Source: Sporisorium sorghi (taxonomy: Eukaryota; Basidiomycota; Ustilaginomycetes; Ustilaginales; Ustilaginaceae). Taken from it: 64,000 bases of DNA. Below, piece after piece: positions 1-9,587 of the stretch (within the stretch, counting starts at the first letter, position 1; each line of letters opens with the position of its first letter). The notes under the pieces are model-generated. The model searched no databases. It saw only the letters and a list, made by a program, of their open reading frames with translations, and was not told the origin of the DNA. A program made the translations under genes and the position numbers. Where the stretch lies: the NCBI GenBank assembly GCA_023212695.1, contig JALCCG010000104.1:1-64000 (forward strand), written 5' to 3'.

Positions 1-8
1 TTTTTGTT

Positions 9-9
<1 letters not shown>

Positions 10-78
<69 letters not shown>
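10..78. repeat. poly(dT) tract, 69 bases
   Basis: This is an uninterrupted T run at the left edge of the window, ending about 175 bp upstream of the mL44 start codon. Long poly(dA:dT) tracts recur upstream of several genes in this window. Exact length is unreliable because such tracts are prone to sequencing slippage. Confidence 0.95.
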
Positions 79-253
79 CTTCAGTTGGTCAGCCAGCCCA
101 AAAAAAGGGAAAATTGACAGAGTGTTGCGCAACTGCGATTTTTCCCGGGTCAGGAAGAATCCGCGACTCGCACGACCAAACTGCCATCTTTCTCATCATC
201 ATCATCATCACCATCTTCGACAACTCCAGCAATATCGCCTAAGACCAGCAGCA

Positions 254-1636
254 ATGTCGGTAAATCGAAGCTTGACAAGCGCTTTCCGTCCCTTGGCGCA
301 CAACGGTGCTTCCACATCGACACAAGCCCTGCGCAACTCGACTCGACGCCAAGCCCTCGCATCGCACCGCCGTCCCGCTTCCACCGCAGTCGCTACTTCT
401 TCCACCTCGAGCAGCATCACCGACGCTCCCGCACCATCAGCCTCATCTACAACTTACGTGCACGACCCGACACCCAACGTCCACCTGCCCCGCCTGGCAC
501 GTACCGAACCGGAGCTCTATGCGGCAGTGCGACCGCCGCCGCTCTCGGCATTCGCTGCGCTGACGGCACGTCTGGGGCTGCTGCCGTCGTCGCTTGACGC
601 TGCGACGCGCGAGCACCGCATCCGGCTCGTGTACCAGGCGTGCACGCACCCGTCGTTCCAGGCGCTCGTCGACCAGGTCAATGCTGCTGCGAACCTGCAG
701 TTGGAGCCGTCTGCTGCGGTGTCTGGGCTTGCGAAGAAGCAGGGTGCGAGCGCGCTGGATGCTGCGCAGTTCCTTGCGCTCTCGGAGCAGGGTAGTGTGG
801 AACACCATGCGGCGCTGGCGACGGTGGGCAATTCGTTGCTGGGCATGCTGGCGACCGAGCATCTGCACTTGAGGTACCCGAACCTGCCGACGCGCGTGCT
901 CAAGGCGGCCGTGTCGGCGTACGTCGGCCCATCGACGCTCAGCGATGTCGGTGCTGAACTCGGGCTGTCCGCTCAGGGTATCTTGCGATGGAACAAGCAG
1001 GCGCGCACTCCTGCCGGTGGCAACTTGACCCAGAAACGCGGCGGCCGCGGTGCACTCCCCCGACAGCTTTCGTCCTCCTCAACACCCGCAGCGTCCACCG
1101 CGTCGCAAATGCGCACGCTGCTCTCCAGAGACGTCGCCGCCGACGCCATGCGCGCGCTCGTCGCCGTCATCTTCCAAGAACAAGGCCTGTCCGCCGCACG
1201 TCGGTTTGTCACGTCGCACTTCCTGCACCGCTCGCTCAACCTCGCGCGCCTGCTCAAGTTCAACGACCCCAAGCGCGCCCTCTCGTCGACGTGCGCAAAG
1301 TACGGCAAGCAGCCGCCCCAGTCGCGCATGATCGCCGAGAGCGGCCGGCTCAGCATCAGCCCCGTATTCGTCGTAGGCGTCTGGAGCGGGGTTACGAAAA
1401 TTGGCGAGGGCAGCGGCAGCAGCATCCGCATGGCCGAGTTCAGGGCTGCCGAGGACGCGCTCAGGAGGCTGTACCTCACTGAGATGCCGCTGGGCGACTT
1501 TGATCTGCCCAGCTGCACGCTGGACGCTCAGTTCGATGGGAGTGTGGACGGGGAGAAGGTGGGGGCGAGGTCGTACACCCCGCAGCCGATTGGCGAGGCT
1601 GAGGTGTTGACGGCCGCTGGAAAGAGTCGCCATTGA
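254..1636 (+). CDS. MRPL3: mitochondrial large ribosomal subunit protein mL44 (MRPL3 family)
   Basis: The predicted protein of 460 residues is a structural component of the mitochondrial 54S subunit. The N-terminus (MSVNRSLTSAFRPLAHNG) is basic and Ser/Thr-rich, as expected for a mitochondrial targeting sequence. A degenerate RNase III fold follows from about residue 100 (RIRLVYQACTHPSF, then an ATVGNSLLGMLATEHLHLRYP helix region). A double-stranded RNA-binding domain follows near the C-terminus (LSSTCAKYGKQPPQSRM through MAEFRAAEDALRRLY). This RNase III plus dsRBD arrangement is characteristic of MRPL3/MRPL44, which lacks a working nuclease site. The frame is open further upstream, but only with non-ATG codons, so the first in-frame ATG at 254 is chosen. 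It converges with the TFIIF gene. Confidence 0.85.
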   Translation: MSVNRSLTSAFRPLAHNGASTSTQALRNSTRRQALASHRRPASTAVATSSTSSSITDAPAPSASSTTYVHDPTPNVHLPRLARTEPELYAAVRPPPLSAFAALTARLGLLPSSLDAATREHRIRLVYQACTHPSFQALVDQVNAAANLQLEPSAAVSGLAKKQGASALDAAQFLALSEQGSVEHHAALATVGNSLLGMLATEHLHLRYPNLPTRVLKAAVSAYVGPSTLSDVGAELGLSAQGILRWNKQARTPAGGNLTQKRGGRGALPRQLSSSSTPAASTASQMRTLLSRDVAADAMRALVAVIFQEQGLSAARRFVTSHFLHRSLNLARLLKFNDPKRALSSTCAKYGKQPPQSRMIAESGRLSISPVFVVGVWSGVTKIGEGSGSSIRMAEFRAAEDALRRLYLTEMPLGDFDLPSCTLDAQFDGSVDGEKVGARSYTPQPIGEAEVLTAAGKSRH

Positions 1637-1991
1637 GTGTCTCTTTGAAAATGTAGACACAATTCTGTCGTGCAAGCAAAAAAAAGGAAAGCATTCCCAA
1701 ACTCACCGTTGCTTGTGTTGGAAGCGTTTGTTGTGCAGCAGCTGCTCGCCAGGTTCAAAGTGAGTGGCGATGCTGCGAGTGCGCTGCTCATGCGTTTGCG
1801 AGGGTTGAGAGTCGAGTCGGGATCATCATTGCGCGTCCATGAGCAAATAGGCGAGTCAACGGTCGAATGATTGCGCCTCCGTACGCAGAGACCAGACGAC
1901 TGAATCAAGAGTAGTTCGCATACCGCGGCGCGATGAACCTTTCGTTCAAATGGCATTCCGTACATGGCGGCGCCATGAAGCCACCCCTTTC
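1637..1991. other. convergent intergenic region
   Basis: This 355-bp stretch lies between the stop codons of the mL44 and TFIIF beta genes and probably holds both 3' ends. I see no coding signal, RNA gene or notable repeat. Confidence 0.6.
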
Positions 1992-2111
1992 TCAAACAAC
2001 ATCGTCGAAATCCTCGCCGTCGTCGTCATCGTCATCGCTATCATTCTCGCCGTAATCCTCCTCGTCGTCATTCTGCCCTTGCGCCGTCGACCCCGATGCC
2101 GCTGCTCCACT

Positions 2112-2147
<36 letters not shown>

Positions 2148-3275
2148 CTCCTGCTCCTTCCTCAAATTCGAATACTCGGGTTTCAAGCTCCAATTCCCCA
2201 CGTACGGCCCGCGCTTATGCAGATCCGCGATACCCGTCAGCGTCTCCCTGAGGTAACTCTCGGGCTGCTGCGTTTCCGCCCGCAGCTTCTTCAACGACCA
2301 GTACTGCCACCTTTCGAACAAAGTAAAAAGCAGATCCAGCAGCTCGTTCTTGGGCATGCGGGCAAACTTTTCGCTTCCTGCACCACTGCCTCCCGATCCA
2401 GATTTCGGCTTGGACGAGATGGCCGCGTTGAAGCGCGACTTTTGCGAGTTCAGCCCGGCGCCGACGCCGGCGACGAGCATGTTGTGGCGGCCGGCGTCGG
2501 TGGAGTCGAGCATCTTGATGGTGCGTTTAGGCTTGCTGGCCTCTTCGCGGCGTTTGCGTAGGAGTTCGCGGTATGCGTCCGAGATGGGCGCCGCGCCGCC
2601 GATACCTGTGCTGGACGAGCCCGGCTTGACGTCGGCGTTGGAGCGGATCTGCGGCTGCAGCGCGGCTTCGTTGGTGACAGTTCCGCAGAGCGAGGTGATG
2701 CGGCGTGTCTTGGCGCGTTTCTTGGCGCGTGAAGTGTCGGTGTCCGAGCCGTCTGAATCCGAGTCCGGTTCTGTGCTGGACGGGTCGACGTCTTGCAGTG
2801 TTTCGCGGAACGCGTAGATGTTGCGCTTCAGCGTGGCAGCAGAGTCGGCGGTGAGCTTGAGATCGTACGCGCGAGGGATGGTGTCCCAGCGCGGATTGCG
2901 CGGCTTGCCCGGCTCAGTAGGCACTGCTGGCTGCGGCGGTTCCGGCAACAAAAGCTCCATGCGCTGATGCCCCGTATGGTCGGGGTCGTAGACACGCACC
3001 GTGCCCAGGCGCAGGTCGTCGGTGCGGATGGCCGACCACGCCTGCAGCAGGAACTTGGGGATCTTGACCAACCAGACGGGATGCTTGCCCTCGCTCAGAT
3101 CGAGGTCCTCGTCCGGTTCTGGTGAGAGTCGTGAGAGCGCAGATTCGGACGTGGATGCATCGACGCCGCCGGTGGTTGTGGCATCGTCGTTGTTGGCGCG
3201 CGGGCGTTTGCCGAGCGAGGTGGACGACTCGCCGGGGTCTGCGATGGGCTCGATGTCGTCTTCGTAGTTGGACAT
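1992..3275 (-). CDS. TFG2: transcription initiation factor IIF subunit beta (Tfg2/RAP30)
   Basis: The 427-residue protein is the small subunit of TFIIF, which binds RNA polymerase II and stabilises the preinitiation complex. The N-terminal dimerisation region is visible from HPVWLVKIPKFLLQAW through the RMELLLPEPP strand and the IPRAYDLKL stretch. The C-terminal winged helix reads FARMPKNELLDLLFTLFERW, then SLKKLRAETQQPESYLRE and GPYVGNWSLKPEY. This order matches Tfg2. A glutamine run (CAG-type repeat around 2113-2150) and an Asp/Glu-rich tail follow the winged helix. The start at 3275 is the first ATG in frame; the upstream open frame has only a TTG. Serine-rich and acidic linkers with an NLS-like KKRAKTRR suit a nuclear protein. 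Confidence 0.9.
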
Positions 3276-3776
3276 TGTTGCGCAGCAGCGAGCCAAGATG
3301 CGGACGAAAGCAATGGTTGTGAAGCAAGAACTGAGTTGGAGAAAGCTGTTCGGCTGAGCAGGTGTTGGTTGGCCTAAACGCTCCACTTTTCTCTCGATCT
3401 TGGATCTGTTCAACGAGATCGCCGATTCAAAATGACGGTCTAACATTTTGAACATGCGGGCCAAAATTCAAACCTCTGCTTCACCGGACAGCCATGCCGG
3501 ACAGTGTTCGCTTTGCATGCAGCATATCAGAACAAACTTCGCGCCCAGGGCTCTAGAACAAGCGTTCCTCTCGACTGGCTCTTATCTATTTATTCCATCA
3601 TTCCGGAAACTTTCTTCTTTGCTTGCTTGCTTGCTTGCTTGCTTGCTCGCCACCTTTCTGTTCAACGTCCCGCCGGAATCAAAAGCTTGTTTTTTTTTTT
3701 TTTTTTGAGCCACCACTCAAGTCCATCCTGGAAAGAACACTGTGCTACCGATATCCTGCTGTGCGGAGGGCACTGT
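3276..3776. other. intergenic region with (TTGC)n and poly(dT)
   Basis: This 501-bp region separates the TFIIF beta start from the permease remnant. It contains a (GCTT)n tract at 3621-3647 and a 17-base T run at 3690-3706. An intact relative of the permease would need a cytosolic N-terminal segment of several dozen residues here. I could not find one, so that part of the gene appears lost or is in an unrecognised exon. Confidence 0.6.
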
Positions 3777-4463
3777 ATGAAGGCGCTCAGCACGATCGAA
3801 ACCAAGCACTTCTCCACACTCGCCCTGATCGGCCTATGCTACTGCATCCTCAACTCCTGGACGGCCGCCTCGGCCTCCATGTCGATCGCGCTCGTCTCCG
3901 GCGGGCCCTCCGTGACGCTCTGGGGCATGCTGGTCGCGTTCGTCGGCGTCATGGCGTGCGCCCTCTCCCTCGCCGAGATCTGCCACGTCTACCCCACAAC
4001 TGGCGGTCAGTATCACTTGGCCTACCTGCTCAGCCCTGCACGATGGCAGTACGTCATTGCGTACTTCACAGGCTGGATTGCCGTTGCGGGCTGGGTCGCG
4101 CTTACCGCCACCGCGTCGTCGCTCGCGGGCCAGTTTATTGTCGGGATCATCGCGCTGCTGCACGCCGAGTACGAGTCCAAGCCGTGGCATATCTTTTTGG
4201 TCCATGTCGTGTTCAGCCTGGGCGCGTGGGTGGTCAACGCGTTCGGGGTGCGTATTCTGGATACGCTGAATCGGGTGGCGATGGTGTGGAGCCTCGTCGC
4301 TGTCGTGGCGATCATGAGTGTCGTCGCGTGGTTCGTGCAGGGCAGGAACGAGTTCAAGGGCCCGCTGGATATGGACGAGATTCTGTTCAGGACTAGGGGT
4401 TTCGCAAGATTCGACGCGGAAGAGGCGGCCGCGGCGCGGGCGGCTAGCGAGAAGAAAGTGTAG
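3777..4463 (+). pseudogene. internally deleted APC-family amino acid/GABA/choline-type permease remnant
   Basis: The open frame encodes 228 residues, less than half the usual 500-550 of fungal APC permeases. The first part is a good match to the family: FSTLALIGLCYCILNSWTAA (TM1), SLAEICHVYPTTGGQYHLAY (the conserved TM2-3 region) and FGVRILDTLNRVAMVWSL (TM5-6). Directly after TM6 the sequence reads AIMSVVAWFVQGRNEFKGP, which looks like TM12 and the C-terminal tail of the same family. TM7-TM11 therefore appear to have been removed in frame. The usual cytosolic N-terminus is also missing; only ten residues precede the TM1 segment from the ATG at 3777. It may be transcribed, but a six-to-seven-helix product is unlikely to transport. 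Family assignment is firm; substrate is unknown. Confidence 0.7.
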
Positions 4464-4640
4464 AGGGATGCGTTCCATTGTACATTCTAGATCACCGCAA
4501 AGTCGTCCCCTGCAATGCACACTTTCGCTCACATTCATGTTCTTCAGTTTGAGACGATCAGTTCTTCGGATCAGGCAAAGCGATACGAATGTGCAATTGA
4601 TATCAAGATACAAGTACATGAGCTTACACGTCTTTTCTTG

Positions 4641-4665
4641 CTCTCTCTCTCTCTCTCCCTCTCCC
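4641..4665. repeat. (CT)n microsatellite
   Basis: A CT dinucleotide tract lies between the permease remnant and the 3' end of the heat shock factor gene. Confidence 0.9.
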
Positions 4666-4692
4666 CCTATTACACGCTCAACCCTCTTCGTG

Positions 4693-7600
4693 CTAACTCT
4701 TGCGCCCAGCAGCCTTCTTACTTGGCCTGCTGCTGGCCACATCGACGTCCATCGAATCAGGCCTCACCGTCGACGTCGACGGCTTCCTCTTCTTGCCCCC
4801 CGCCGCGCCGCTCTTCCACGGGCCATTTGTCTCCAACGGACTATTGGTGCTGTTCGAGCTGGTGCCCGAGTTGCTCCCCGACGCCACTTCCTGCGCATAA
4901 ATCCCCGGTGCATCGTTGGCACCTGCGCCATGCAGGAAGGCGGCGGTGGTGGCGGGCGAGAACGCAAATGACGGACTCTCGCCAAAGGCAGTGTTGGCGG
5001 AAGGACTGGTGACGCCTCCGCCGGGAGCCTGCGAGGTGTCGACAAACTGACTCAGGAACGAGTCGACGTCAAAGTCCGAGTCGAGGCTCGGGTTGGCACC
5101 CGCCGCTGCACCCGCGCCTGCGGCAGTGCTTGACGACGGAGGCGTAGTTCCCGTCGGACCGCCAAACTGCGTCGTCGACGCTGCTCCTGCTCCTGCACCG
5201 CTGGCATCGCCAAAGCCAGTTGCACCACCAAACGAGGCACCCGAGTCTGCACCGGTGTTTTGCCACGGCACGGACCCCGCACCCGCATTCGCCGCCGCCG
5301 GCTGACCCGTGATGTTCTGCAACAGGTTCGGATTGGTCTGCAACCCCTCGATGAGCGAATTGATGCTGTTCTGCACCTGATCGACATCGTTCGACGTGTT
5401 TTGCAGATCGCGCGTGGCCCTCGACAGTGAAAGGGCCAGTTGCTGGTTGTTGCTGCTGCTGCTCGAATCGTCGTTGGCGCTGTCGAACAAGTTGGCTGTG
5501 GATGGACCTTTGCTGGGTGAGGTGATGCTGTAGTTGCTGGGAGCAGCGGCATTAAAGTTCTGCCGAGCTGGCGACTGCACGAGCGCCTGCGAGATGCCCG
5601 CGATGCGAGCGATGGCATCGGCGTCCAGACCAAGACCGTTGCCCAAGCCCGAGCTTGAGGTCTGCGATCCAGAAGCGTTGCTGCTGGCGCTGCCGGAGCC
5701 GTTGCTCGGGAAAGCTGAGAAGCGGGATGAAAGGTCATCCGGCCGCGTGTTACTCGAACCACCAAAGTAATCTCCACTGTTGTCACTGGTACCACCGCCC
5801 GCTGCACCACCACCACCTCCAGCGCTCGCAAGAGCCTGCTGGAGCGCAGCCACCATGTGCGGATCCAGCTTGAGCCCTCCACCCGATGCAGGGCCGGTCG
5901 ACTTGGACCCCTGATTGGCCAGGCTGGCACCAAAGAGACTCGCAAGCCACGCATTGCCCTCGCCAGATGCAAGCGCGTTGAGCACCTGGTTGCTCGCCTG
6001 AGACGACAACCTCCTTGACCCGCCAGGAGTCGAGACTGCCTCGGAAAGCTGCCTGCCAAAGTCGGCGGCACTGGAGCTGCTGGGCGGTGAGCCGATCTGC
6101 GTAAACCTCGAGCCGCCGCCATTGTTGGCAGAAGGGCTCTGTCCCTTGGGCGAGTCGCCACCGCTGGCATCCTGGAATCGAAGATGTGAAGGCATCTCTT
6201 CGATCTCTTCCTGATCCAGCGGCAGGTCGAGCCCCTCAAGGCCTTTTACGGAAGAAGACGAGGCGTTGCCGTCTTCGATCATGAGACGGCTCTTGCTGCG
6301 CTGCTGCTGTTGCGGACGGACGCCGACGCGCCTTCCACCGCGGCCCTTGCCCGGTACCTTTTTGCCCGGGACAGGCGTCTCTGGGTCATCGTGATTGCCA
6401 AAGACTCCAGCAAGGAAACGCAAGATCTTGTTGATAGTCTCCTGCTGACGCTTTGCGCGCTGTCTCGACTCGACAGCTTCCTGCCAGAGGTTCTGGTTGG
6501 AGTTCTGAAGATGGCGCAGGTCGGCGCTGATGCTGGTTTGGGCATTCTTGATAGCATTGATGGCGTTGAGCACGCTGGCGAGTTGGAGGGCACCGTCGCC
6601 GTTGGCATCGACGCCGACGGCGTTGGCACCAAAATCGGTGCGCATGAGTGCACCAGCATGCATGAGCTCCTGTCCAGTGCTGCTGCTCGCTTCGCGCTCA
6701 GCGTGCGTATCCTTATCGTCGCGCGGACCCTTCTTGCGTTGCACCTTGGAGAGCCAGTCCGGGTGGTCACGGTGAAAGTGAGGATTGGAAAACTCCCACA
6801 GCTCGCTTTCTTGAGGAGAGTCGTGCTTGAGTGCGCCCTGTTGGAGATGAGGAACCTTGTGGAAGCCGTACATGTTGAGTTGACGTACAAAAGACGAAAA
6901 GCGGTTGTGCTTGAAGAAGCGAGGGAGCACGTCGTCGCCGAATCGGACGTGGTTGGGGACAAAGAAGGAGGCGCCGTCGGGAGCCCAGCGGATGAGCTCG
7001 TCGGTGTTGGGATCGTCGACCATGCTTCGAAGCTTGTTGAGGAAGGCAGGGTTGTTCTTGTTGGTGGGGATGGCACGCAAGCTGTCTGAAGCCGAGAAGC
7101 TCGAGGAAGGGCCTGATGCGCTTGAGCCGGAAGCAGCTGCGACGTTGGGGGGCAGAGTGCCCATGCCAGCAACGACGGGAGCCACTTTGGAAGCGGTGGA
7201 ATTGGATGCTGAAGTAGATGCGGGTGCAGTGGGTGCCGGAGTTGAGGTGCAAGTCGCAACCGCAGGAGTCGGTGCCGAGACAGCAGGAGTGGGAGTCACG
7301 TCCGTGGGGTTGACTGCAGGCGAGGGCGTTGGGGGCGAGACCTTGGCTGCCTGGAAAGGCTGGGGCGAGTTGGACGGCGGACGAAATGCCTGCGGAGCGG
7401 AACTGAACGAGGCTCCAGAAGCGAGGCCGAGACCGAATGGCTGCACATCAGCGACGAGGGGAAGGTTGTGCGCAAGAGTAGCCGATGCTACTGGACTAAC
7501 AGCCTTGAGGGGAGCTGCGAATGCGCCAGCGACATCCGAGGTAGCCAGGTCGGCAGTAGGATGAGAGACGGTGGGGACGGCCATGTCTACGTCTTCTGCA

Positions 7601-7875
7601 GTGGGATCCGAGACAGTAGCTGGATGTATTGTTGAAGAGGAGGACGGTGTGGATGAAGCTGTTGTTGGTGCTGTCGAAGGAAGATCTGCCCTCACGGGCG
7701 CCAAAGCAGATTGCGCTGCGGTTGGAGTGGCAGTTGCAGAGCAAGGAGCGACAGGTTGGGATGTCGATGCAGCAGGAGCGTCAGCTGTTGATGATGATGG
7801 CGGTGGTTGTGGTTGTGGTTGTGGTTGTTGTGGCTGATTGGGAGTAGAAGGGGCTGGGGATGTCGAGGTGGACAT
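4693..7875 (-). CDS. hsf1: heat shock transcription factor Hsf1
   Basis: The 1060-residue protein carries a complete HSF-type DNA-binding domain at about residues 270-375. It reads NKNNPAFLNKLRSMVDD, then IRWAPDGASFFVPNHVRFGD, and the recognition-helix stretch FSSFVRQLNMYGFHKVP, with NPHFHRDHPDWLSKVQRKKG closing the domain. A heptad-type trimerisation region follows at about 438-490 (SADLRHLQNSNQNLWQEAVE, INKILRFLAGVFG). The rest is low-complexity Ser/Gly/Ala/Pro sequence with a Pro/Gln-rich N-terminus and a long C-terminus typical of activation regions. It should bind nGAAn repeats and drive chaperone genes. The ATG at 7875 is the first in frame. It is the only HSF-like gene here. The DNA-binding domain and coiled coil are seen directly; activation function is inferred. 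Confidence 0.92.
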   Translation of the reverse strand: MSTSTSPAPSTPNQPQQPQPQPQPPPSSSTADAPAASTSQPVAPCSATATPTAAQSALAPVRADLPSTAPTTASSTPSSSSTIHPATVSDPTAEDVDMAVPTVSHPTADLATSDVAGAFAAPLKAVSPVASATLAHNLPLVADVQPFGLGLASGASFSSAPQAFRPPSNSPQPFQAAKVSPPTPSPAVNPTDVTPTPAVSAPTPAVATCTSTPAPTAPASTSASNSTASKVAPVVAGMGTLPPNVAAASGSSASGPSSSFSASDSLRAIPTNKNNPAFLNKLRSMVDDPNTDELIRWAPDGASFFVPNHVRFGDDVLPRFFKHNRFSSFVRQLNMYGFHKVPHLQQGALKHDSPQESELWEFSNPHFHRDHPDWLSKVQRKKGPRDDKDTHAEREASSSTGQELMHAGALMRTDFGANAVGVDANGDGALQLASVLNAINAIKNAQTSISADLRHLQNSNQNLWQEAVESRQRAKRQQETINKILRFLAGVFGNHDDPETPVPGKKVPGKGRGGRRVGVRPQQQQRSKSRLMIEDGNASSSSVKGLEGLDLPLDQEEIEEMPSHLRFQDASGGDSPKGQSPSANNGGGSRFTQIGSPPSSSSAADFGRQLSEAVSTPGGSRRLSSQASNQVLNALASGEGNAWLASLFGASLANQGSKSTGPASGGGLKLDPHMVAALQQALASAGGGGGAAGGGTSDNSGDYFGGSSNTRPDDLSSRFSAFPSNGSGSASSNASGSQTSSSGLGNGLGLDADAIARIAGISQALVQSPARQNFNAAAPSNYSITSPSKGPSTANLFDSANDDSSSSSNNQQLALSLSRATRDLQNTSNDVDQVQNSINSLIEGLQTNPNLLQNITGQPAAANAGAGSVPWQNTGADSGASFGGATGFGDASGAGAGAASTTQFGGPTGTTPPSSSTAAGAGAAAGANPSLDSDFDVDSFLSQFVDTSQAPGGGVTSPSANTAFGESPSFAFSPATTAAFLHGAGANDAPGIYAQEVASGSNSGTSSNSTNSPLETNGPWKSGAAGGKKRKPSTSTVRPDSMDVDVASSRPSKKAAGRKS

Positions 7876-8717
7876 GATCCCTTTGGTGCCGAGAGAGAGC
7901 GGGGCGAGTGGGGCTGCTTATATGGATCGATGCTTGCTGTAGGAGATGGTGCGTGCGATGATTGATTGATTGATTGATTGATGAGTTGAGGCTTGAATGA
8001 GAGAGTGGTTGAGAGGCGGCAAGGCGCGACGAGCTACGTGAACACTCTGCTGCCTCTCTCCCACTCGAAAGAAAGAAAAGAAAAAAATCAAAAAAATCAA
8101 AAAAATCAAAAAAATCAAAAAAAATCTTGGACCACCATGCAGGCGGATGCAGATGCAAGTGGCAGCAGCTGAAATCAAAAGCTTTAAAAAAAATAATAAT
8201 TAACTGTCACATCCGCCGATTGAGTGCCAAAGGCCCGCAGCTAAGAGCATCACTCACTCACTCACTCACTGCCATGAGCTCAGAGCATCGGATGAATGCC
8301 GAAGATCAAGAGGCCGTTCGCACTCTCACGATACCGTTGTCGCAAAATCGTGAGACCGAGCGAGTGGCCGAACATACAGTACGCAAAGCTAAGGGGTTTA
8401 CCATCACGATCGAAGCTAGCAGCGAGCGTGGGTGAACATCAGCCACACATTTCTGCACAGCGGGGCAAGCGTGTCGGGAGCTGCTCCATGCCAGCCATAG
8501 CAGTTGGGCTCGATCCGATCGTCGGTGCCAATCTCGCTTTTTCACCGATGTGACGTTTTGCAGAGGCGCATCCACTCTCTCATCCGATCTTGCATCATGT
8601 GGGTCTTCTGTTCCAAAGCGAGCCAGCTTTTGCAACCTCCACTCGCACAGTTCGCACAAAGATCGCTTTCATTTCCATTCGCGTTTCACCTGCAGCCTTG
8701 CCGCTCCTTTGGGTTGG

Positions 8718-8769
<52 letters not shown>

Positions 8770-9587
8770 CAATGCTGCCGGTCTGCATCCACTCATGGCC
8801 CTGGCCGAGAACGCCGTTTGCGACCGCTCTTGGCCGCTCCTTCGTCCCACTCCTTGCAGCACATCTCAACGCTACCGCAGCGTCGAGCGAGGCTCACCTC
8901 GTCCGACATCCGTGTTTTTCCCTCTTCCTGGGGCAGATCACCGTTGAACGCGAAAAATAAATAAATAAATAAATAAAAACTTAAATCACCGCTGCAGCGG
9001 TAGCGAGACTGCGCGATCGGATGCTGTTATCCGACTCCTCACACTACACACAACCCCACCGGCATCAGAGAGAGTGTGTGTGTGTGTGGGCCGCAGCGAC
9101 CTACTGTATTTGTGACACCCCGCCGTCGTTGACGTTTCATGCGCTTTCCATCCAGATCGAACCTCACATACGATCCAGACAGCTGGTGGGCCTAGACATG
9201 TGCCAAGTGCCCGCTGTGAAACGTGCCACTGCCCGTGTGAGTTGGATGAAAAAAAAAGAAAAAAAGAAAAAAAAAAAAAAACGGCTCGACGCGCGTAGAA
9301 CCTTCTAGATCTTTTCTGCATCTGTCCCTCTCACCACAACACTCCCACACCTCTTCCTCCTCTCTTTCCACGTCAACACACGATCGCGACGACGCGACGA
9401 TGCGACCTCAGATCATCGCAGCACCGCACAAACAGCCAGGAGAGACAATCAAGAGAAAACAAATTTGTCCATAAATTCAAACGGCAATAAACAATAGTGA
9501 GCGCTAGAATCTCGCCATCGCGTTCAAGACGAGGCGGTGAGACAAGTATCGTGCATATGCGCACGAGTGTCTATAATCTTTTGCAAA
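7876..9587. other. 1.7-kb intergenic region upstream of hsf1
   Basis: This region lies between the hsf1 start and the stop codon of the chitin synthase gene, so it is mainly hsf1 promoter and 5' UTR. It is unusually rich in microsatellites: (TGAT)n at 7957-7983, an A7TC repeat at about 8080-8127, (CACT)n at 8249-8270, a 51-base T run at 8719-8769, (AAAT)n at 8953-8979, (GT)n near 9073, and an interrupted A run at 9249-9281. The open frames here are products of the repeats. I see no convincing gene. Confidence 0.6.
8719..8769. repeat. poly(dT) tract, 51 bases
   Basis: This uninterrupted T run lies about 850 bp upstream of the hsf1 start codon. Confidence 0.95.

Noticed and set aside
8504..8964. 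Three overlapping open frames with long Phe runs
   Set aside because: They exist only because the 51-base T run translates as Phe in every frame.
9297..9311. AGAACCTTCTAGATC, similar to a heat shock element
   Set aside because: Two of three nGAAn units match, but the site is 1.4 kb from the hsf1 start and near the 3' end of the chitin synthase gene. One imperfect match in this length of DNA is not evidence of autoregulation.
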